The position numbers and the translations under genes are program-made. The notes below the pieces were generated by a model, which had not been told where the DNA came from, ran no database searches, and worked only from the letters and a program-made list of their open reading frames with translations. DNA of 64,000 nt from Duganella sacchari (GTDB taxonomy: Bacteria; Pseudomonadota; Gammaproteobacteria; Burkholderiales; Burkholderiaceae_D), in NCBI RefSeq assembly GCF_900143065.1, contig NZ_FRCX01000007.1, positions 398,705 to 462,704 of the forward strand, read 5' to 3'. This document shows positions 58,593 to 64,000 of the stretch, piece by piece (the stretch's first letter is position 1; each line of letters begins with the position of its first letter).

Positions 58593-59240
58593 ATGGTCAT
58601 TGCCAAGGATAACGAGGCCGTCGGCGGCGTGCCGCCATACTGGGAGGAAGCCAAGCTTGAGCTCATGAAGCGGGACCGCATCATGAACAAGCTCATCCCG
58701 CAGTTTGGCGACCTGCACCTGCGCGGCCATCACGATCCGTTTACCACCTTGGCGCGTTCGGTTGTCGGCCAGCAGGTGACCGCCAAGGTTGCCGACGTGG
58801 CCTGGAAGAAGCTGCTGGACATCAGCCCGAAATGCACGCCAGCCCAGATCATCAAGGCGGGCGCCGAGCAGCTGTCGGCGTGCGGCCTGTCCAAGCGCAA
58901 GACCGAGTACATTCTCGACCTGGCCGATCACTTCAAGAACAAGCGCGTCCACACGGCCCAGTGGGACCAGATGGATGATGAAGCGGTGATTGCCGAGCTG
59001 GTGCAGATCCGCGGCATCGGCCGCTGGACAGCCGAGATGTTTTTGATATTTAATCTGCTGCGTCCCAACGTTTTACCGCTCGACGACCCCGGTTTAATCC
59101 AGGGCATCAGCCAGAATTATTTCTCGGGCGAACCGGTCTCGCGCAGCGATGCGCGCGAAGTTTCCGCCAACTGGGAGCCTTACCGAACGGTAGCGACCTG
59201 GTATTTATGGCGTAGTCTGGATCCGGTTGCTGTAGAATAG
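58593..59240 (+). CDS. DNA-3-methyladenine glycosylase II (AlkA-like, HhH-GPD)
   Basis: The enzyme removes alkylated bases in base excision repair. The 215-residue HhH-GPD protein has FTTLARSVVGQQVTAKVADV, the helix-hairpin-helix QIRGIGRWTAEMFLIF and the catalytic aspartate in LPLDDPGLIQG. It lacks the N-terminal domain of E. coli AlkA, as in the shorter Mag-type enzymes. It starts two bases after the cysS stop, so it is probably co-transcribed. Confidence 0.93.
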   Translation: MVIAKDNEAVGGVPPYWEEAKLELMKRDRIMNKLIPQFGDLHLRGHHDPFTTLARSVVGQQVTAKVADVAWKKLLDISPKCTPAQIIKAGAEQLSACGLSKRKTEYILDLADHFKNKRVHTAQWDQMDDEAVIAELVQIRGIGRWTAEMFLIFNLLRPNVLPLDDPGLIQGISQNYFSGEPVSRSDAREVSANWEPYRTVATWYLWRSLDPVAVE

Positions 59241-59325
59241 ATACTCTAATCGCTGTGCGAGGGACTTTTGCGCGCCTTTACAAAAGGCGCCAGCCCCCTC
59301 AGCTGAGAATAAACACGGAGGTACA

Positions 59326-60300
59326 ATGACCAAAACGACTTTCCTCAATTTTGAGCAACCGATTGCTGAACTCGACGGCAAGATCGAAGAATTGCGCTTC
59401 GTCCAGGACGATTCGGCAGTCGATATCTCTGAGGAGATCGACCGTCTGGCCAAAAAAAGCCAGCAACTGACCAAAGACATTTACGCCAAGCTGACGCCAT
59501 GGCAGGTTTCGCAGATTGCGCGTCACCCACAACGTCCATACACCATGGACTACGTGAACGAAATCTTTACCGACTTCCACGAACTGCACGGCGACCGCAC
59601 CTATGCGGATGACCTGTCGGTGGTGGGCGGCCTGGCCCGTTTCAATGGCCAGGCGTGCATGGTGATCGGCCACCAGAAAGGCCGCGACACCAAAGAGCGC
59701 GCCATGCGCAACTTCGGCATGCCGAAGCCGGAAGGCTACCGCAAAGCCATGCGCCTGATGAAGCTGGCCGAGAAGTTTGGCATTCCGGTGTTCACGTTTG
59801 TGGATACGCCGGGCGCGTTCCCGGGCATCGACGCGGAAGAGCGCGGCCAGTCGGAAGCGATCGGCCACAACCTGTATGTGATGGCGGAACTGAAAGTGCC
59901 GCTGATCGCCACCATTATTGGCGAAGGCGGTTCGGGCGGCGCGCTGGCGATTGCCGTGGCTGACCAGGTCATCATGCTGCAATACGCGACTTACTCGGTG
60001 ATTTCGCCGGAAGGCTGCGCATCGATTCTGTGGAAGACCTCGGAACGTGCTGCGGATGCAGCGGAAGCACTGGGCCTGACGGCGCATCGTCTGAAAGCGA
60101 TTGGCCTGATCGACAAGATCGTCAGCGAACCGCTGGGCGGCGCGCACCGCGATCCGAAACAGATGGCGACGCTGCTGAAACGCGCGCTGGCCGACTCGCT
60201 GCGTCAGTTCCACGGCATGAAAACCAAAGACCTGCTGGAAGCCCGTCACGAGAAGCTGATGAGCTACGGCAAGTTCAAAGAAACCACGCCACAAGAGTAA
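59326..60300 (+). CDS. accA: Acetyl-CoA carboxylase carboxyltransferase subunit alpha
   Basis: AccA with AccD transfers the carboxyl group from biotin to acetyl-CoA to make malonyl-CoA for fatty-acid synthesis. The 324-residue protein begins TKTTFLNFEQPIAELDGKIEEL. The crotonase-like core has GDRTYADDLSVVGGLARF, FTFVDTPGAFPGIDAEERGQ and IGEGGSGGALAI. The length is normal. It is followed by two hairpins and then tilS. Confidence 0.97.
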   Translation: MTKTTFLNFEQPIAELDGKIEELRFVQDDSAVDISEEIDRLAKKSQQLTKDIYAKLTPWQVSQIARHPQRPYTMDYVNEIFTDFHELHGDRTYADDLSVVGGLARFNGQACMVIGHQKGRDTKERAMRNFGMPKPEGYRKAMRLMKLAEKFGIPVFTFVDTPGAFPGIDAEERGQSEAIGHNLYVMAELKVPLIATIIGEGGSGGALAIAVADQVIMLQYATYSVISPEGCASILWKTSERAADAAEALGLTAHRLKAIGLIDKIVSEPLGGAHRDPKQMATLLKRALADSLRQFHGMKTKDLLEARHEKLMSYGKFKETTPQE

Positions 60301-60303
60301 ATG

Positions 60304-60327
60304 GGATTCCCGCGCAAGCGGGAATCC
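60304..60327. repeat. Palindromic repeat after accA
   Basis: GGATTCCCGC and GCGGGAATCC form a perfect 10-bp stem around GCAA, starting three bases after the stop codon, with an outer ATG / CAT and one bulged G. It is a common REP-type sequence in betaproteobacteria. Confidence 0.75.
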
Positions 60328-60338
60328 ATACACACCCG

Positions 60339-60377
60339 CCGGGAGCCCGCGCATGCGCTGCTCCCGGTTTGCATTTT
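60339..60377 (+). terminator. Probable terminator between accA and tilS
   Basis: CCGGGAGC (60339-60346) pairs with GCTCCCGG (60360-60367) around a 13-base loop, followed by TTTGCATTTT. The T-run is imperfect. The ATG at 60353 lies in its loop. Confidence 0.6.
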
Positions 60378-60388
60378 GGAGCCGTACC

Positions 60389-61795
60389 TTGAAGCAGCAA
60401 AAGCCCACCCTCACGTCCACCTTTGAACACGCCGTTGCTGCCGCCGGCGCAGGGCAGGGCGCCGCGTCCGCGTCCGCGTCGCACATTGCCGTCGCACTGA
60501 GTGGCGGCCTGGACTCGTCGGCACTGCTGCACCTGGCCCACGCCTACGCCCAGGCCAACGGCCTCACGCTGCACGCCTTCCACATCCACCACGGCCTCAG
60601 CCCGAACGCCGACACCTGGCTGGCCCATTGCGAAAAAGAATGCGCCGCGCTTGGCGTCAGCTTTGAAGCCCGCCGCATCCAGCTGCAAGACCAGAAAAAA
60701 TCCGGCACCGAAGCCGCCGCGCGCAAAGCCCGCTACGCCGCGCTCGGCGCGCTGTGCAGGGACCACGACGTGACCTTGCTGCTAACCGCCCACCATCTCG
60801 ACGACCAGGCCGAAACCGTCCTGCTGCAACTGCTGCGGGGCTCCGGCCCGGCCGGCCTGTCCGGCATGGATGCCGCCAATACGGCCGCCAGCCTGCTGCA
60901 AAACGACCAGCTCGTCATGGCCCGCCCGTTGCTGCAAGCCTCGCGCAAGCAGCTGGAAGCCTATGTCGCTGAGCGCGGTGTGCAGCACATCCATGACGAG
61001 TCCAACGACGATCCACGCTACGCGCGCAACGCGCTGCGCCACAAAGTCATGCCGGCGCTGGAACAACACTTCCCCGGCTTCCAGGAGCGCTTCGCCCGCA
61101 GCGCCCAGCACGCGCAATCGGCCACCCGCCTGCTGGCCGAGCTGGCCGAACAGGACCTGGCCGCCACGCTGGCTGAGGATTGCCTCGACATCAGCAAACT
61201 GCGCGCCCTGAGCGAAGATCGTGCCTACAATCTGCTGCGTCACTGGTTCGCCACGCGCGGCCTGAGCATGCCAAGCACCGCCTGGCTGTCGGAAATGCTG
61301 ACCCAGCTGCTGGAAGCCAAGTACGATGCGCAACTGCTGGTCACGCATCCGGAATGCCACGTGCGCCGCTACCGCGACCGCCTGCACCTGACGCCCAAGC
61401 TGGACGACCTGGCAGGGATGCGCGAAGACCAGTTCGACGACAAGCCCGGCACCGGCTTCAGCTGGAACGGCGAAAGCGAAATCGCCTTCCCAGCCTATGG
61501 CGGCGTGTTGTATTTTGAGCCATCCGACGAAGGGCTGGATGCCGGCTGGCTGCGTGCGCAAAAACTCGTGATCGAATTCCGCCGTGGCGGCGAGCGCCTC
61601 AAGCCGGCGCCGAACCGTTCCACGCGCCCGCTCAAATACCACTATCAGGCGTTGAATATCCCGGCGTGGGAACGTGGCCGTCTGCCTGTGGTCAAGACAC
61701 CAGGCCACTTGCTGTTCGCGGCCGGCATCGGCATGGATTGCCATAACGTCAGCAGCGGAGCGGAGCGCATCGCGCTGCGTTGGCAAGCTGTCTAG
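60389..61795 (+). CDS. tilS: tRNA(Ile)-lysidine synthetase
   Basis: TilS converts C34 of tRNA-Ile(CAU) to lysidine so that it reads AUA and not AUG. The PP-loop ATPase motif AVALSGGLDSSALLHLA is near residue 35, followed by AHHLDDQAET and the domain TilS_C (FRRGGERLKPAPNRSTRPLKY). TTG 60389 is chosen because GGAG lies seven bases upstream, and the alternative ATG at 60353 lies in the loop of a hairpin. The protein then has 468 residues, a normal length. Confidence 0.94.
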   Translation: MKQQKPTLTSTFEHAVAAAGAGQGAASASASHIAVALSGGLDSSALLHLAHAYAQANGLTLHAFHIHHGLSPNADTWLAHCEKECAALGVSFEARRIQLQDQKKSGTEAAARKARYAALGALCRDHDVTLLLTAHHLDDQAETVLLQLLRGSGPAGLSGMDAANTAASLLQNDQLVMARPLLQASRKQLEAYVAERGVQHIHDESNDDPRYARNALRHKVMPALEQHFPGFQERFARSAQHAQSATRLLAELAEQDLAATLAEDCLDISKLRALSEDRAYNLLRHWFATRGLSMPSTAWLSEMLTQLLEAKYDAQLLVTHPECHVRRYRDRLHLTPKLDDLAGMREDQFDDKPGTGFSWNGESEIAFPAYGGVLYFEPSDEGLDAGWLRAQKLVIEFRRGGERLKPAPNRSTRPLKYHYQALNIPAWERGRLPVVKTPGHLLFAAGIGMDCHNVSSGAERIALRWQAV

Positions 61796-61938
61796 ACATC
61801 AGGCTGTATCTGCCGAATTTTGTATGTAGATATGTCTATTCGGTATGAGTTTATGAGCTTTTTGACTTGTTATTTTGCAGTGCGGCATGTAGAGTTAAGG
61901 GTTCCATTTACCTTTATTTGAGCGGAAAACTCACTGTT

Positions 61939-63186
61939 ATGGCTTTAATCGTGCACAAATACGGCGGTACGTCGATGGGTTCGACGGACCGTATCAAGAA
62001 CGTCGCGCGGCGTGTCGCCAAGTGGCATGACGCCGGGCACCGCATCGTGGTGGTTCCGTCGGCAATGTCGGGCGAGACCAACCGCCTGATCGCCCTGGCC
62101 AAGGAAGTTCAGGCCCAACCAGATCCACGCGAGCTGGACATGGTGGCGTCGACCGGCGAACAAGTCTCCGTCGGCCTGCTGTCGATGGCGCTGCAAGCTA
62201 TCGGCAAGAAGGCGATTTCCTACGCCGGCTGGCAAGTCGCGATTAAAACCGATTCCGCATTCACCAAAGCCCGTATCCAGTCGATCGACAACGAAAAGGT
62301 CAATCGCGATCTGGACGAAGGCAAAATCGTCATCATCACTGGCTTCCAGGGCGTGGACGACGACGGCAATATCGCCACGCTGGGCCGCGGCGGTTCGGAC
62401 ACCTCGGCGGTGGCAATTGCCGCCGCCATGAAGGCCGACGAATGCCTGATTTTCACCGACGTAGACGGCGTCTATACGACCGATCCGCGCGTGGTATCGG
62501 AAGCGCGCCGCCTGAAAGCCATCACCTTTGAAGAAATGCTGGAACTGGCATCGCTGGGCTCGAAAGTGCTGCAGACCCGTTCGGTCGAATTCGCCGGTAA
62601 CTACCGCGTGCCGACCCGCGTCCTGTCTTCGCTGACCGACCCGATGCTGGACATCGAAGAAGAAGCCAACTCCGGCACCCTGATCTCGTTTGAGGAAGAT
62701 ACACACATGGAACAAGCAGTCATCTCCGGTATCGCGTTCAACCGCGATGAAGCCAAAATCACCGTGCTGGGCGTGCCAGACCGTCCAGGCGTGGCTTATC
62801 ACATCCTGGGACCGGTGGCCGATGCCAACATCGAAGTCGACATGATTATCCAGAACCAGTCGGTCGATGGTAAAACCGACTTCACCTTCACCGTCTCGCG
62901 CAACGACTACCAGCGCGCGGTGGATGTGCTGAACAGCACCAAGGAAGCGCTGGGTGCGGCGAGCGTCACTGGCGACGCCAAAGTATCGAAAATCTCGGTA
63001 GTGGGCGTAGGCATGCGTTCGCACGTGGGCGTGGCTTCGCAGATGTTCCGTACGCTGTCGGAAGAGGGCATCAACATCATGATGATCTCCACCTCGGAAA
63101 TCAAAATTTCCGTGCTGATCGACGAGAAATACATGGAGCTGGCCGTGCGCGCGCTGCACAAAGCGTTCGAACTGGAAAAGGCATAA
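61939..63186 (+). CDS. lysC: Aspartate kinase
   Basis: Aspartokinase phosphorylates aspartate at the entry to lysine, methionine and threonine synthesis. The 415-residue protein begins MALIVHKYGGTSMGSTDRI with the kinase signature KYGG. The catalytic domain has IITGFQGVDDDGNIATLGRGGSDTSAV. Two ACT domains follow from about residue 265 (VLGVPDRPGVAYHILGPVADAN; VVGVGMRSHVGVASQMF), which bind feedback inhibitors. ATG 61939 fits the usual start; an upstream in-frame extension is rejected. Confidence 0.97.
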   Translation: MALIVHKYGGTSMGSTDRIKNVARRVAKWHDAGHRIVVVPSAMSGETNRLIALAKEVQAQPDPRELDMVASTGEQVSVGLLSMALQAIGKKAISYAGWQVAIKTDSAFTKARIQSIDNEKVNRDLDEGKIVIITGFQGVDDDGNIATLGRGGSDTSAVAIAAAMKADECLIFTDVDGVYTTDPRVVSEARRLKAITFEEMLELASLGSKVLQTRSVEFAGNYRVPTRVLSSLTDPMLDIEEEANSGTLISFEEDTHMEQAVISGIAFNRDEAKITVLGVPDRPGVAYHILGPVADANIEVDMIIQNQSVDGKTDFTFTVSRNDYQRAVDVLNSTKEALGAASVTGDAKVSKISVVGVGMRSHVGVASQMFRTLSEEGINIMMISTSEIKISVLIDEKYMELAVRALHKAFELEKA

Positions 63187-63213
63187 ATTTTTCGAAATAA
63201 TCGCCAAGTTGCC

Positions 63214-63242
63214 TTGACCAAATGGATCACGGTCTATACTAT
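63214..63242 (+). promoter_or_regulatory. Promoter of tRNA-Ser copy 1
   Basis: TTGACC (63214-63219) and an overlapping TATACTAT (63235-63242) form a sigma-70 promoter, with spacing 15 to 17 depending on the -10 register. The same pair precedes tRNA-Ser copy 2. Confidence 0.75.
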
Positions 63243-63298
63243 GGCGGTCGTCTGCTCTAGAGCAGTTTGATAGACAGACATAGTTGAGCAATCGACTA

Positions 63299-63391
63299 GG
63301 AGACGTGGCCGAGTGGCCGAAGGCACTTCCCTGCTAAGGAAGCATACGGGCAAAACCTGTATCGTGGGTTCGAATCCCACCGTCTCCGCCA
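63299..63391 (+). tRNA. tRNA-Ser (anticodon GCT), copy 1
   Basis: The 93-base class II tRNA has acceptor stem GGAGACG / CGTCTCC and anticodon stem CTTCC / GGAAG around CTGCTAA (anticodon GCT). It also has a long variable arm, T-arm GTGGGTTCGAATCCCAC and encoded CCA. It differs from copy 2 in the anticodon stem and variable arm. Confidence 0.96.
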
Positions 63392-63393
63392 GA

Positions 63394-63435
63394 ACAAACA
63401 AAAAAGCCTCCCCTGCGGGAGGCTTTTTTGTTTGT
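63394..63435 (+). terminator. Terminator of tRNA-Ser copy 1
   Basis: A 19-bp perfect stem, ACAAACAAAAAAGCCTCCC and its complement, surrounds the loop CTGC. It includes the six-T run expected of an intrinsic terminator. Confidence 0.93.
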
Positions 63436-63464
63436 CTGGACCGAACGTCACCGAGACACATCCC

Positions 63465-63493
63465 TTGACCAAACGAACTCTGATCTATACTAT
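63465..63493 (+). promoter_or_regulatory. Promoter of tRNA-Ser copy 2
   Basis: TTGACC (63465-63470) and TATACTAT (63486-63493) repeat the elements and spacing of the copy-1 promoter. The leader ACATAGTTGAGCAATCGACT just before the tRNA is also shared by both copies. Confidence 0.75.
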
Positions 63494-63545
63494 AACGGAC
63501 GTCGCTTCTATCCTTGTAGAAACGACATAGTTGAGCAATCGACTA

Positions 63546-63638
63546 GGAGACGTGGCCGAGTGGCCGAAGGCACATCCCTGCTAAGGATGCATACGGCTTA
63601 TACCTGTATCGTGGGTTCGAATCCCACCGTCTCCGCCA
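63546..63638 (+). tRNA. tRNA-Ser (anticodon GCT), copy 2
   Basis: A 93-base class II tRNA with the same acceptor and T-arms as copy 1. The anticodon stem is CATCC / GGATG instead of CTTCC / GGAAG (a compensated pair change), and the variable arm differs at its tip. Anticodon GCT; CCA encoded. Confidence 0.96.
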
Positions 63639-63647
63639 GAACAAACG

Positions 63648-63678
63648 AAAAAGCCGCTCCATCGAGCGGCTTTTTTTT
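63648..63678 (+). terminator. Terminator of tRNA-Ser copy 2
   Basis: The stem AAAAAGCCGCTC / GAGCGGCTTTTT with the loop CATC is followed by eight Ts in all. The IS element starts about eight bases later. Confidence 0.93.
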
Positions 63679-63685
63679 AGTCAAT

Positions 63686-64000
63686 TGACCCGTCCTGGTT
63701 TAAGTTGTCACTTCCCGCCTTTTCTTAGGAGAGCGAGATGGGAACTAGACAAAAGAGGACGCAGAGCGATTACAGCCTGGCTTTTAAGCAGGGGGTAGTC
63801 GATGCAGTGGAAAAAGGCGAAATGACGTACAAGCAGGCCCAGCGTCTGTACGGCATCCAAGGCCGCTCGACGGTGCTAGTATGGCTGCGCAAGCTTGGCC
63901 GGCAGGATTGGAGTACGCTGGCGATGGCTTTGGCCCGTCATCAACCAGCCGAGATCGGTGCTACCTCCATGACTCCGGAACAGCGAATCAAGCAACTTGA
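63686..64000 (+). mobile_element. IS3-family insertion sequence, left end (truncated by window edge)
   Basis: The sequence after the tRNA-Ser terminator begins TGACCCGTCCTGGTTTAAG, a plausible terminal inverted repeat starting with TG as in IS3 elements. It is followed 52 bases later by an orfA-type transposase gene. The right end lies outside the window, so the inverted repeat and target duplication cannot be checked and the left boundary is approximate. Confidence 0.6.
63738..64000 (+). CDS. IS3-family transposase OrfA, N-terminal part (3' end outside window)
   Basis: The frame opens at ATG 63738 after AGGAGAG and runs off the window after 87 residues. It begins MGTRQKRTQSDYSLAFKQG and shows the helix-turn-helix region MTYKQAQRLYGIQGRSTVLVWLRKLG of IS3/IS911 OrfA proteins. 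The later part, SMTPEQRIKQL, should enter the leucine zipper. OrfB, with the DDE catalytic domain, would follow by programmed frameshift. Confidence 0.85.
   Translation, partial: MGTRQKRTQSDYSLAFKQGVVDAVEKGEMTYKQAQRLYGIQGRSTVLVWLRKLGRQDWSTLAMALARHQPAEIGATSMTPEQRIKQL

Noticed and set aside
61945..63291. 448-codon minus-strand frame opposite lysC
   Set aside because: Composition is typical of antisense translation, and it runs through the promoter of tRNA-Ser copy 1.

Overview
The window reads as one contiguous stretch of a high-GC betaproteobacterial chromosome, most likely from the Oxalobacteraceae (Duganella / Massilia / Rugamonas / Janthinobacterium group). The main reasons are the gene order greA - DUF4149 - yhbY / rlmE - ftsH - folP - glmM, the neighbourhoods accA - tilS - lysC and rnr - rlmB, a phasin, two PEP-CTERM surface proteins, and many TonB receptors and signalling proteins. 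No plasmid or phage backbone is visible. The only clear mobile element is the start of an IS3-type insertion sequence at the right edge.

Layout. 1-6700 is a core block: transcript cleavage factor, RNA-binding protein, 23S rRNA methyltransferase, FtsH, folate and cell-wall precursor enzymes, then tRNA-Pro and tRNA-Arg. 6700-7670 holds a decayed hydrolase gene. 7670-16990 is accessory: a split sulfur-transport pair, a Fur-boxed siderophore receptor flanked by two copies of a 27-bp DnaA-box repeat, two PEP-CTERM proteins, a decapitated LysR gene beside an intact DJ-1 gene, a flavin reductase and a secreted asparaginase. 17170-24110 carries a cNMP-sensor/flavoenzyme fusion and a tightly packed four-gene cluster, BlaI - M56/M23 metallopeptidase - TonB receptor - patatin. 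24340-31800 holds TrhA, a LysR regulator, a LiaF-like / LytS / LytTR envelope-stress operon, and an MgtC gene behind a structured leader with a leader peptide. 32600-36615 is a two-gene DNA repair cassette (VRR-NUC nuclease plus iron-sulfur helicase) behind a LexA-type SOS box. 36640-41040 has a phasin and two signalling proteins. 41100-44110 has an HxlR / quinone reductase divergon and four tRNA-Leu(CAG) genes with a solute-binding protein gene between them. 44390-49170 is core again (rnr, rlmB, cysE, yceH). 49200-51420 is a GntR-controlled ABC transporter operon. The remainder is small membrane proteins and housekeeping genes (lpxH, two cyclophilins, cysS, a DNA glycosylase, accA, tilS, lysC), ending with two tRNA-Ser(GCT) genes and the IS element.

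The most interesting points are: the mgtC leader, where a 16-codon reading frame with a good ribosome binding site ends inside a strong hairpin; a pair of long perfect palindromes with a compensatory base change; the SOS-boxed nuclease-helicase cassette; the BlaI-controlled peptidase / receptor / lipase cluster; and two gene relics. All identifications rest on reading the sequence and on knowledge of protein families. No database search was run.
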